Source of the DNA: Flavobacterium sp.
Lineage (GTDB): Bacteria > Bacteroidota > Bacteroidia > Flavobacteriales > Flavobacteriaceae
Assembly: GCA_016721735.1 (NCBI GenBank)
Contig: JADKHM010000019.1
Coordinates: 62,001-126,000 of the forward strand
DNA length: 64,000 nucleotides
Direction: 5' to 3'
The notes under the pieces were generated by a model, which ran no database searches, was not told where the DNA came from, and worked only from the letters and a program-made list of their open reading frames with translations. The position numbers and the translations under genes were made by a program. Positions 44,459 to 52,684 of the stretch are shown here, in pieces; within the stretch, counting starts at the first letter, position 1; every line of letters begins with the position of its first letter.

Positions 44459-44950
44459 ATGGAAACATCAAAAACAGTCCGACTCCGCTTGCGTTTTTAC
44501 GAAGATGTTAATGAGTCTATTGATCAGGTGCGGCAAAAATTTGAAAATTTTGCTCAAGAATCGACAAGTGATTTCAAGATTTCCGTTTGTGAAAATCACA
44601 TTTGGATGAATATAGTTGGTGAGAAAAAGAAGTATTGGTCACCTCATTTGCATATCGAGTTGGAGCCAATTAAAAATCAAACACACATTCGCGCGCTATT
44701 TGGACCTGATCAAACCTTGTGGACTTTCTTTATGTTTTTGCATTTTGTCGTTGCTGGTGTATTTATCATTTTCGGAATGATGTTGTATTCAAATATTAGT
44801 TTGAAACAGTCGTACGCTAACGATTTGTTGGTCATGGGCTTGATGGTCATCGTTTGGTTTCTGCTTTATTTTATTGCCAGACAAATACGATCTAATGGCT
44901 ACGGACAGATGGATGAATTGGAAGCCTTGTTTCAAAAGATTTTGAAATAG
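44459..44950 (+). CDS. Hypothetical protein with two membrane helices
   Basis: Protein of 163 aa, not recognised. A soluble N-terminal part (1-80) is followed by two membrane helices (about 86-108 and 121-142) and a short C-terminal tail. No signal peptide. It is alone between divergent and convergent neighbours. Confidence 0.6.
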   Translation: METSKTVRLRLRFYEDVNESIDQVRQKFENFAQESTSDFKISVCENHIWMNIVGEKKKYWSPHLHIELEPIKNQTHIRALFGPDQTLWTFFMFLHFVVAGVFIIFGMMLYSNISLKQSYANDLLVMGLMVIVWFLLYFIARQIRSNGYGQMDELEALFQKILK

Positions 44951-44952
44951 TA

Positions 44953-45065
44953 CGTTGATTCCCTGCGTGAGGGATAGTAGCATTGTTTGAGCTCTTTTTG
45001 CGATGGCGTTCAGCGCAAAAAAGCGAGTGCGGATAGCCCGACCCTTGTGGTCACGCCCAGAAAAG
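44953..45065. repeat. Decayed dispersed palindromic element
   Basis: GC-richer stretch between the convergent ends of the 44459 gene and era. It contains TTTTTTGCG...CGCAAAAAA-type complementary arms and GGATAGCCCGACCC, similar to the ends of the elements at 2853, 13256 and 52583 but more diverged. Confidence 0.45.
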
Positions 45066-45119
45066 ACACGGCTGCGCCTTTAGATATTAGACCGCTGCGC
45101 TTTTAGACTGTTAGAAGAA

Positions 45120-46001
45120 TCAATTATTATATCCGAAACGTTTGAGTTGATTGACGTTGCTTCTCCAATTTTTATTGACTTTGACATACATTTCGATGTG
45201 GATTTGCTTGCCGAAGAATTTTTCTAGATCGGCGCGGGCTTCTACGCCAACTCTTTTGAGTGCTTCGCCTTTGTGTCCGATGATGATGCCTTTTTGCGTG
45301 TCGCGTTCAACCATAATTAGGGCGCGAATTCGGATGATCTTTTCATCTTCAAAAAACTCTTCGGTTTCTATTTCGACGGCGTAAGGAATTTCTTTGTTGT
45401 AGTGCAGTAGGATTTTCTCGCGAATCGTTTCGTTGACGAAAAAACGTTCTGGTTTGTCTGTCAGTTGATCTTTCGGATAATAGGCTGGCGAAACAGGCAA
45501 GAGCGAAATAATTCTCGCAAAAACTTCAGGAACATTGAAGTTTTTCAGCGCCGATATCGGGAAGATTTCGGCATTGGGGACTTTGGCGGACCAAAAGGCA
45601 ACTTGTTCTTCTAGCTGTTCTTGATTAGAATTATCTATTTTGTTGAGTAATAAAAGTACAGGGATTTTTGCATGGATAATCTTATTGAAAAACGCTTCAT
45701 CTTTGAGATCTTGTTCGCCAATCTCGACCATATAAATTAGAATATCTGCATCTTCGAATGCCGATTTGACGAAGTTCATCATCGACTCTTGCATTTCGTA
45801 GGCTGGTTTGATTATTCCAGGCGTGTCAGAAAGAATCAATTGAAAATCATCGCCGTTGACGATTCCTAGGATTCGATGACGTGTGGTTTGCGCTTTGGAG
45901 GTGATGATGGATAGTCGCTCGCCCACAAATGCGTTCATGAGGGTTGATTTTCCTACGTTTGGGTTACCAATAATGTTGACGAAGCCTGCTTTATGTTCCA
46001 T
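45120..46001 (-). CDS. era: Ribosome-assembly GTPase Era
   Basis: Protein of 293 aa. The N-terminal G domain has GNPNVGKST, DTPGI and NKID. The C-terminal KH domain has GHKGEALKRVGVEARADLEKFFGK, which binds the 3' end of 16S rRNA. Length is normal. The GTPase Der is encoded about 3 kb away, but the two are separately transcribed. Confidence 0.96.
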   Translation of the reverse strand: MEHKAGFVNIIGNPNVGKSTLMNAFVGERLSIITSKAQTTRHRILGIVNGDDFQLILSDTPGIIKPAYEMQESMMNFVKSAFEDADILIYMVEIGEQDLKDEAFFNKIIHAKIPVLLLLNKIDNSNQEQLEEQVAFWSAKVPNAEIFPISALKNFNVPEVFARIISLLPVSPAYYPKDQLTDKPERFFVNETIREKILLHYNKEIPYAVEIETEEFFEDEKIIRIRALIMVERDTQKGIIIGHKGEALKRVGVEARADLEKFFGKQIHIEMYVKVNKNWRSNVNQLKRFGYNN

Positions 46002-46025
46002 AAATTTAATCCAACAAAGATTATA

Positions 46026-46055
46026 TAAAAAAAGCCACTCATTGCTGAATGGCTT
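46026..46055 (-). terminator. Terminator after the tRNA-Met gene
   Basis: Stem AAGCCACTCA (46032-46041) and TGAATGGCTT (46046-46055), a T run on the minus strand, just before era. Confidence 0.8.
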
Positions 46056-46061
46056 ACTTAG

Positions 46062-46134
46062 TAGCGGGAACAGGACTCGAACCTGTGACCTTCGGGTTAT
46101 GAGCCCGACGAGCTGCCTACTGCTCTATCCCGCG
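46062..46134 (-). tRNA. tRNA-Met(CAU), initiator type
   Basis: 73-nt cloverleaf read on the minus strand. The D arm (GAGC/GCTC), anticodon arm (TCGGG CTCATAA CCCGA) and T arm (ACAGG/CCTGT) all pair. The anticodon is CAT. Three consecutive G-C pairs at the base of the anticodon stem and an unpaired C1-U72 are initiator features. The CCA end is not encoded. Confidence 0.93.
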
Positions 46135-46240
46135 CTGTTCGAGTGCAAATATACAACCTAAAAACTTAAACGCAAGTTAATTTGTCAAAAAATGTCAATC
46201 GCTCAAGTACTTGATTAGAAACAACATCGGAAAGGAAATG

Positions 46241-46311
46241 ACAAAAAACAAAAAACTACCAATTTACATTCGTGGTTTTTTAACCCATTAATTTAATTAT
46301 TAACTACAAAA
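46241..46311. repeat. Direct repeat, left copy, before the T9SS gene
   Basis: ACAAAAAACAAAAAACTACC, then a weak hairpin and TAACCCATTAATTTAATTAT, TAACTACAAAAAA. The same block, with an 11-nt insertion, follows the gene at 48423-48503. Confidence 0.7.
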
Positions 46312-46398
46312 AATTAGCGAAATCATTTAAAGAAATTTAAAATAACAACTTATTTTTTTATTAACTATATTGCAATTTCATTATTAAAAACACACATC

Positions 46399-48410
46399 AT
46401 GAAAAAAATTATTTTTCAAACGCCCTTAAAGGAGTTTCCTTATTGGCGGCATTATTATATTTCAATTTGGCTTCTGCTCAAATGGAAATACATGTTTTGG
46501 ATGCTAATGGTTTTGGAACCTCGCTATTGGACATCAATGATTCTGGTCAAGGAGTTGTTAGCGGCGGAACCTATGATTTCGGAACTAATACTCTTACCCC
46601 ATTAGATCCAGAAGTACAACAATTAAATGGCATCAACAACAATGGTGATTTAATAGGCGTTATGCCTTTAATTATTGGTGCTGATACGACAACCCAACCA
46701 GCTTATAAAACAGGCGGCGTTTGGTATCCAATAGGGTTATTCCCTGGATCGTCTGGTACAGAGTCTTCTTTTACTGCTTATCAAATCTCAGAAAACGGAA
46801 ATTATATTGTGGGACAAATGTCACCTGATTGTTGTAATGCACAAGCCTTTTTATATAATGTATCTACTGCTACTTTAGAACAAATTGCGGACCCAGCCAA
46901 TGAATACAGTGCTGGATATACGGTAAATGATTCCGGAATATTAGGTGGTTGGTATGACCCTCAGCCATCGGGAACCTTGAGAGTTCCTGCTTACATGACA
47001 ACTGGTTCCGTAATTACCTCCGTACCCACTGAACTACCAGCATCTGGAGGTCAAGTTGGAGCAATTACAAATTCAAATATAATGGTAGGAGACCGTGATG
47101 GAAAACCTTTTATTTTTGATCAAAACACAAATACTTTCAGCGAATTTGCTATTCCAGCTGGGTTTCAAACAGCCACTTTTACGAGCATTTCAGATACTGG
47201 TATTGCTGTAGGATATTGTCAAATTTTTGATTTTAATGGCTTAACAAGAGAAGCACTTGTTTATCATCCTTCTTTAGGAAGTCAGCCTGTATTTTTAAAA
47301 GACATTTTAATTGCCAATGGTTTAACTATTAATACAGTCGATGGTAATTTAGGAACTGCGATAGCAATTTCTCCTGATGGGAATTATATTTGTGGTTGGG
47401 AAAATGTACAATTTATATTTGCACACGGGTGGGCAGTTAATTTAAAAGATTTACTTATCAGTGACTGTTATGTTACTTGTCCTCAAGATATTGCGGTGAC
47501 TAACCTTTCAGGATCGCAAGTTATTGATTATAACTTGTCAATTTCTTGTGATACACATCCCGGTTCGACTATAGTCTTAGTTTCAGGATTAGAATCTGGA
47601 TCTGTTTTCCCGTTAGGAACAACAACAGTCACGCACAATCTTGTTGATATTGATGGTACCACTGTTTTAAATACATGCAGTTTTGATGTAACGATTACAG
47701 ATCAATATTGTAATCCAAGTGATATAAACACTTTCGTAGAACCTATTACTTTAGTATCTATTGCAAATATCAATAACACTTCTTCAGAAACTGCAACTGT
47801 TGATTATGAAGATTTTACAAGTATTGTAGGCGCCGTTTCTTTAGGAGCCAGTTATACTGGTATTTTCGAAGGATATACCGGTGGAGATTATACGGACTAT
47901 TTCAGAATTTTTGTCGATTGGAATCAAGACGGTTCTTTTGATGGTGCTACAGAAGCTTATGATATGGGAAGTATTACCAATTCAACAGGAATAGATGGAA
48001 TTCAAACTACAGGAACAATGACAGTTCCCACAGATGCAATTTTGGGAACTACAACTTTAAGAGTCATTAAAAACTATGATCATTATACTAACAATCCCTG
48101 TTCTATTGACAGCTCTTTTGGTCAAGCAGAAGATTATAAATTAATTGTAGACAACGGATTAGCCACGACAGGTTTTTCTTTAACCAACTTTAAAATTTAT
48201 CCAAATCCTGTTAAAGACATTTTAAATATTTCCAATACAAATATTATTGAATCTGTATCTATTATCAATACTTTAGGGCAAATAGTACTTCGAAATAATC
48301 CAAACAATACTTCAAGTCAACTAAATTTAACTTCGTTACCTACCGGAAGTTATTTTGTTAAAGCTACTTCTGGAAACGAGGTGAAAATTATAAAAATTAT
48401 TAAAGTCTAA
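46399..48410 (+). CDS. T9SS-exported multidomain protein with N-terminal poly-A frameshift
   Basis: The ATG at 46399 is followed by seven A. In the sequence as given this frame stops early and the long frame begins at 46443 without the start. With one more A the protein reads MKKNYFSNALKGVSLLAALL and so gains a full signal peptide ending ASAQ. The mature part has HAF-like propeller repeats (DINDSGQGVVSGG, INNNGDLIG), a HYR-type domain (VTCPQDIAVTNLSG), a GEVED domain (FRIFVDWNQDGSFDGATEAYDMG) and a C-terminal sorting domain (FKIYPNPVKDILNIS ... IKIIKV). About 670 aa when joined. Surface or secreted role; substrate unknown. Confidence 0.8.
46402..46408 (+). other. Homopolymer A7 at the frameshift
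   Basis: ATG followed by A7 and TTATTTTTC. Eight A would put the ATG in frame with the long reading frame. It could be a sequencing error, a mutation, or a slippage-controlled switch. Confidence 0.7.
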
Positions 48411-48422
48411 AAAAATAAATTA

Positions 48423-48503
48423 TAAAAACAAAAAACCACCAATTCCCATTGGTGGTTTTTAACCCATTAATTTAATTACAAAACAATTATTAACTATAAA
48501 AAA
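48423..48503. repeat. Direct repeat, right copy, after the T9SS gene
   Basis: AACAAAAAACCACCAATTCC, a perfect hairpin and TAACCCATTAATTTAATTAC, then CAATTATTAACTATAAAAAA. It matches 46241-46311 apart from an 11-nt insertion. Confidence 0.7.
48431..48460. terminator. Terminator after the T9SS multidomain gene
   Basis: Perfect stem AAAAACCACCAA / TTGGTGGTTTTT with a 6-nt loop; T tracts on both strands. It can also end the convergent LRR genes. Confidence 0.88.
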
Positions 48504-48510
48504 AACTTCT

Positions 48511-49362
48511 TTATTCTTCGTTGGTTAGTGCGGTGTTTTTGTCAACCACCTGCAAATTGACTGCCAATCCTTCTTGATTTAGCATTGTCATGTTTAGCGA
48601 ATCTAGTTTTGATAAATTCTTAGTAACTGGTCCGTTGAACATATTGTAGGAGATGTTCATTTCTCTGAGTCTATTTAGCTTTTCTAGATTCAATGGAATT
48701 TGTCCCTCCATATTGTTATCAAATAAACTAAAGACTTCTAATTGCGTTAAGTTGGCAATTTCGCTTTCAAGTTTACCTGTAAATTTATTGCTGTTTAGAA
48801 GTAAAACCTTTAAAGATCTCATTTGATATAATGACATTGGAAGACTTCCTTGCAGTTCATTGTTGTAAACCGACAATTTTTTTAGTTTTCCAAGTTTTCC
48901 AATTTCACTTGGCAATTGGCCTGATAGCTTGTTCATATACAATTCTAGCAATATCAATTCGTTTACATCACCGATTGACGTTGGAATATTTCCAGTTAAT
49001 TTATTGAAAGAAATGTTCAAAATCTTTAGCATTTTCATGTTCCCGATTGTTTCAGGAATTGTTCCAGAAATTGCATTTCTTGTCAATTTTAGTTTTTGTA
49101 GGTAAACTAGATTTCCCAGTTCTTTTGGCAATTCACCAACCAAATTGTTGTTGGTAAGGTCTACTGAAATTACTTTGTCTTCGCTAACTTTTACGCCAAA
49201 CCATTTTGAAACTGGTTCGTCAAGATTCCATTTGTTTTTCCATTGGCTACCGTTTGTAGCGATATAAAGTTTGACTAACGCATCTTTCTCAGGTAAGGAA
49301 ACACTTGCCAAGATTGGCGTTGACAATAGAATTGTCAGGATGAGTAGTGTAGTTTTTCTCAT
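48511..49362 (-). CDS. Secreted leucine-rich-repeat protein (copy 2)
   Basis: Protein of 283 aa with a signal peptide ending LASVS. About eight 24-residue LRRs of the plant-like type (LxxLxxLxLxxNxLxGxIP), e.g. LNISFNKLTGNIPTSIGD and LLNSNKFTGKLESEIANL. The N-terminal cap (DALVKLYIATNGSQWKNKW) is also like plant LRR proteins. No T9SS sorting domain. Paralogue of the next gene, 52 bp away in the same direction; both mature proteins end in similar (NKNTALTNEE / NKNSAYANED) tails. Confidence 0.9.
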   Translation of the reverse strand: MRKTTLLILTILLSTPILASVSLPEKDALVKLYIATNGSQWKNKWNLDEPVSKWFGVKVSEDKVISVDLTNNNLVGELPKELGNLVYLQKLKLTRNAISGTIPETIGNMKMLKILNISFNKLTGNIPTSIGDVNELILLELYMNKLSGQLPSEIGKLGKLKKLSVYNNELQGSLPMSLYQMRSLKVLLLNSNKFTGKLESEIANLTQLEVFSLFDNNMEGQIPLNLEKLNRLREMNISYNMFNGPVTKNLSKLDSLNMTMLNQEGLAVNLQVVDKNTALTNEE

Positions 49363-49414
49363 GATTTGGAGTTTTAAAAATAACTATGTGTTGAGTTTGT
49401 TTTGACTTTATTTT

Positions 49415-50266
49415 TTAATCTTCATTAGCATATGCTGAATTCTTATCTACCACTGGTAAATTAACCGCCAATCCTTTGTCGTTGATCATGGTCATATTGA
49501 GTGTGTCTAGTTTCGCTAGGTTTTTAGAAACCAATCCGCTAAACATATTGTAGGAGATATTCATTTCTTTCAAGTTGTTCAATTTTTCTAAATCGAATGG
49601 CACTTGACCTTCCATGTTGTTTTCGAATAAACTTAAGTTCTCTAAAGATGCCATGTTTGCTACTTCTCTACCCAATCTTCCTGTCAGCTTGTTACTGTTT
49701 AACAAAAGTACTTTCAACGACTTCATGTCATAGATTGTAGATGGAATGTTTCCAGTCAATTCATTGTTGAATAATGATAAGGTTTTTAGATTTTTCAAGT
49801 TTCCTAGTTCATTTGGAAGTTCACCAGAAAGTTGGTTCATAAAAATTTCAACCGAGATCAGTGCAGTAGCTTGACCAAGAGATGCAGGAATTTTCCCAGA
49901 CAATTTATTGAACGCTAGGTTCAAATTTTTCATTTGTTTCAAATTTCCAATAGTATGAGGAATCAAACCTGATATATCATTTTTGAATAAATTCAATTGT
50001 TGTAAGTAAACAAGATTACCTATTTCGTTTGGCAATTGTCCAACCAAATGATTATTTGAAAGATTCAAAGCAATTACTTGATCATTTTGAATTTTTACAC
50101 CATACCACGTGGTTTCTGACGCTTTTAAGTCCCATTTGTTTGTCCATTGACTTCCATTAGTCGCCTTATACAATTTTACTAATGCCTCTTTTTCTGAAGT
50201 AGAGATATTTGCCATCATCGATGCTGTCGCAACAAAAGACAAGAATAAGGTAGTAATCGTTTTCAT
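49415..50266 (-). CDS. Secreted leucine-rich-repeat protein (copy 1)
   Basis: Protein of 283 aa. The start at 50266 (MKTITTLFLSFVA) gives a signal peptide ending MANIS; the longer frame adds 20 implausible residues. It carries the same plant-type LRR array as copy 2, with the same order of repeats, for example LNLAFNKLSGKIPASLGQ and LLNSNKLTGRLGREVANM. Tandem duplication is clear. First gene of the LRR operon, with direct-repeat sites upstream. Confidence 0.9.
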   Translation of the reverse strand: MKTITTLFLSFVATASMMANISTSEKEALVKLYKATNGSQWTNKWDLKASETTWYGVKIQNDQVIALNLSNNHLVGQLPNEIGNLVYLQQLNLFKNDISGLIPHTIGNLKQMKNLNLAFNKLSGKIPASLGQATALISVEIFMNQLSGELPNELGNLKNLKTLSLFNNELTGNIPSTIYDMKSLKVLLLNSNKLTGRLGREVANMASLENLSLFENNMEGQVPFDLEKLNNLKEMNISYNMFSGLVSKNLAKLDTLNMTMINDKGLAVNLPVVDKNSAYANED

Positions 50267-50312
50267 AATGAATGTTTTTACGTTTATTGATGGTGTAAAC
50301 TTATGCCGATTA

Positions 50313-50352
50313 TCGATAATGAGCAAATAAAATCGATGAAATGCATCTTTTT
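50313..50352. promoter_or_regulatory. Direct-repeat site upstream of the LRR genes
   Basis: TCGATAATGAGCAA (50313) and TCGATGAAATGCAT (50333), start-to-start distance 20 bp, followed by a T tract. Over 40 aligned bases it matches 60967-61006 upstream of gldK at 32 positions. Such 20-bp-spaced direct repeats resemble binding sites of LytTR-type regulators. Confidence 0.45.
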
Positions 50353-50400
50353 CATTTTTTTTACTATATTTTTCTTACAATAATTAATGTTGATTTATAC

Positions 50401-50419
50401 AAAATCGATGAACTACATC
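50401..50419. promoter_or_regulatory. Further half-site AAAATCGATGAACTACATC
   Basis: Nearly identical to AAAATCGATGAAATGCATC at 50329-50347 (two differences). It lies in the divergent region between the LRR genes and the DUF1761 gene. Confidence 0.4.
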
Positions 50420-50499
50420 ATGACAAAAAAGCTAAAATTTGTCAGATTCGTATAAAAAAATAAGTACATTTGATTACCTAACCAATTAAACAAATCATA

Positions 50500-50982
50500 A
50501 TGGAAATTAATTTTTTAGCATTATTAGTGGCAGCGCTTTCGACTTTAGTGGTCGGATTTATCTGGTACAATCCTAAAGTTTTCGGAACCATTTGGATGAA
50601 AGAATCCGGAATGACTGAAGAAAAAATGAAAGGAGCCAATATGGCAATGATCTTCGGATTATCGTTTTTGTACGCTTTCTTGATTAGTTTTATTTTACAG
50701 ATGCTTGTCATCCACCAATTTGGTGCCTTAGGCATGGTTGGAGGAGATCCTACAATTGCGAAACCTTCCTACGCGGAGTTTGTAGCAGATTATGGCAATG
50801 CTTTCCGTTCATTTAAGCATGGGGCTTTACATGGCTTCATGACAGGATTGTTTCTAGCGTTACCGCTCATCGGTACAAATGCGCTTTACGAAAGAAGAAG
50901 TTTTAAATATACTTTAGTTACCGGCGGATTTTGGATTGTTTGCTTCATGGTTATGGGCGGCATCATCTGCGCTTGGGTATAA
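50500..50982 (+). CDS. DUF1761-family membrane protein
   Basis: Protein of 160 aa with four predicted membrane helices. Family landmarks are FIWYNPKVFGTIWMKESGM at the N-terminus and a later helix pair. Function of the family is unknown. It is divergent from the LRR genes and has its own terminator. Confidence 0.85.
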   Translation: MEINFLALLVAALSTLVVGFIWYNPKVFGTIWMKESGMTEEKMKGANMAMIFGLSFLYAFLISFILQMLVIHQFGALGMVGGDPTIAKPSYAEFVADYGNAFRSFKHGALHGFMTGLFLALPLIGTNALYERRSFKYTLVTGGFWIVCFMVMGGIICAWV

Positions 50983-51003
50983 TTTAGATTACAAATAAAT
51001 TTG

Positions 51004-51034
51004 AATCGCGTCTTTAAAAAGACGCGATTTTTTT
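51004..51034. terminator. Bidirectional terminator
   Basis: Perfect 12-bp stem AATCGCGTCTTT / AAAGACGCGATT with a T run, at the end of the DUF1761 gene; it touches the stop codon of the dehydratase gene. Confidence 0.92.
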
Positions 51035-51311
51035 ATGAAATCAAATAAACGGCAAGCGCCAAATCAAAGTCTTTTTGTGTAATGCCCTTTGCATCATGTG
51101 TCGTTAATCGCAGTTTTACTTTATTATACACATTGTTTATTTCTGGATGATGGTTCATTTTTTCAGCAAGCGCTCCAACTTTATTAATAAAGTCTAATGC
51201 TTCGGTGAAATTCTCAAAGATAAAGTCCTTTTCAATACTATTGTTGACATAAATCCAATTAGTCAAGGACGCTAGCTCTTTTTGGATGGCGAATTCATTC
51301 ATGATACTCAT
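51033..51311 (-). CDS. Pterin-4a-carbinolamine dehydratase
   Basis: Protein of 92 aa that regenerates tetrahydrobiopterin after hydroxylation reactions. The active-site pattern E-x3-HHPE-x-N-x2-Y-x9-H-x-D is present in EKMNHHPEINNVYNK and TTHDAKGITQKDFD. The start is either this ATG or MNEF three codons later. No aromatic amino acid hydroxylase is seen in the window. Confidence 0.92.
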   Translation of the reverse strand: MSIMNEFAIQKELASLTNWIYVNNSIEKDFIFENFTEALDFINKVGALAEKMNHHPEINNVYNKVKLRLTTHDAKGITQKDFDLALAVYLIS

Positions 51312-51396
51312 TACTTTTTTATAAAGTTAGGTTAAATTTAGGAGTGATACTAGTACTTTCGCTAAATTACACCACATTACTGCAAGAAGAATTTTA

Positions 51397-52551
51397 TTGG
51401 AAACTTTGTACTCTTTTCAAATCTATAGCGCAACTTCGCAATTACCCGAAGAATGGGATTATTTGTCTGTAGACAATATTTTTCTTTCAAAAGCATATTT
51501 ATCAGTCCTGGAAACTTCCGCACCAGAAAATATGACGTGCTATTATATTGGACTTTTTGAAAACAATCGCTTAACAGGAATAGCCTTGTCTCAATTTATC
51601 GATTTGACACAACTAGCTTCTTTTGGTGATCGCGATCAATGTATGAAGACCAGTATTCGAAACTTTATATTCAAAAGGTTCTCTTCTCAGGTGCTATTTG
51701 TCGGTAACAATATGCTTACGGGTCAGAACGCTTATGCATTTTCGAAAAATCTTCCCATCAAAACAGCGCTAAAAACAATTGCAGAAGCCACCAAATCGTT
51801 GCAAGAACTTATTGATTCTCACGGAAAAAAAATTCATCTGATTTCGTTTAAGGACTTCAGCGAAACAGAAATAAAGTGTTTTGCGCTTCCTGAATACGAA
51901 AAACACTATGTTTTTACTACCCAACCCAATATGTTTTTTTTGATTCAGGAGCAATGGCATTCGGAACAAGAATATGTTAACGCTTTGAACAAAAAATACC
52001 GCGATCAATACAAACGAGCGCGAAAAAAAATAGTGGGCTTAGAAAAAAAGAAAATGACGTTGGAAGATATTATTGCCTTTGAAGATGTCATTTATGATTT
52101 GTATTTTCATGTTGCTAAGAATGCGCCATTCAATACTTTTTTTTTGGCTAAAAATCATTTCCGTATTTTTAAAGAAAAGCTTAAAGACGATTTCCTTTTC
52201 TATGGCTATTTTGAAAATGGAAAACTCATCGGCTTTAATACTTTAATCAAAAACGGAGAAACCTTGGACACCTATTTTCTGGGTTATGATGATACGGTTC
52301 AAAAAGAAAAAATGCTCTATCTCAATATGCTGTACGATATGATTGGATATGCTGTAGAGAAGCAATTTAAGTCGATCGTTTTTGGTAGAACAGCATTAGA
52401 AATCAAAAGTTCCGTAGGTGCCAAACCCATTAAAATGTATGGTTTGATGGAACACCGTAATGGATTTATCAATGCTAATATGCCGATGATTTTTCCTTAT
52501 TTAGAACCAGAAATGAATTGGCAAGAACGGAATCCATTTAAGGATATATAA
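51397..52551 (+). CDS. GNAT/FemAB-like acyltransferase
   Basis: Protein of 384 aa with no ATG; the first usable start is the TTG at 51397. The C-terminal two-thirds (about 200-360) carry a GNAT-like fold with KYRDQYKRARKK, FLFYGYFENGKLIGFNTLI and VFGRTALEIKSSVGAKP, characteristic of the FemAB/BioF2-like family that transfers amino acids or acyl groups. Partner substrate unknown. It is convergent with the ABC-F gene, with a palindromic element between. Confidence 0.75.
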   Translation: METLYSFQIYSATSQLPEEWDYLSVDNIFLSKAYLSVLETSAPENMTCYYIGLFENNRLTGIALSQFIDLTQLASFGDRDQCMKTSIRNFIFKRFSSQVLFVGNNMLTGQNAYAFSKNLPIKTALKTIAEATKSLQELIDSHGKKIHLISFKDFSETEIKCFALPEYEKHYVFTTQPNMFFLIQEQWHSEQEYVNALNKKYRDQYKRARKKIVGLEKKKMTLEDIIAFEDVIYDLYFHVAKNAPFNTFFLAKNHFRIFKEKLKDDFLFYGYFENGKLIGFNTLIKNGETLDTYFLGYDDTVQKEKMLYLNMLYDMIGYAVEKQFKSIVFGRTALEIKSSVGAKPIKMYGLMEHRNGFINANMPMIFPYLEPEMNWQERNPFKDI

Positions 52552-52582
52552 TCCACAACTAAGCGTCGAAATACAAACCACT

Positions 52583-52680
52583 GCCCTAGCCCCGATGGTA
52601 GTGAAAATCCTTTTGTGAGTCATTGCGAGGCACGATGCAATCTCACAAAAGATTGCAACGAACAGCGGGAATTAGCTCCG
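52583..52680. repeat. Dispersed palindromic intergenic element, copy 3
   Basis: Begins GCCCTAGCCCCGATGGTAG, inner arms CCTTTTGTGAG and CTCACAAAAGATTGCAACG, ends ACAGCGGGAATTAGCTCC. Located between the convergent ends of the FemAB-like and ABC-F genes. Confidence 0.75.
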
Positions 52681-52684
52681 AAAA

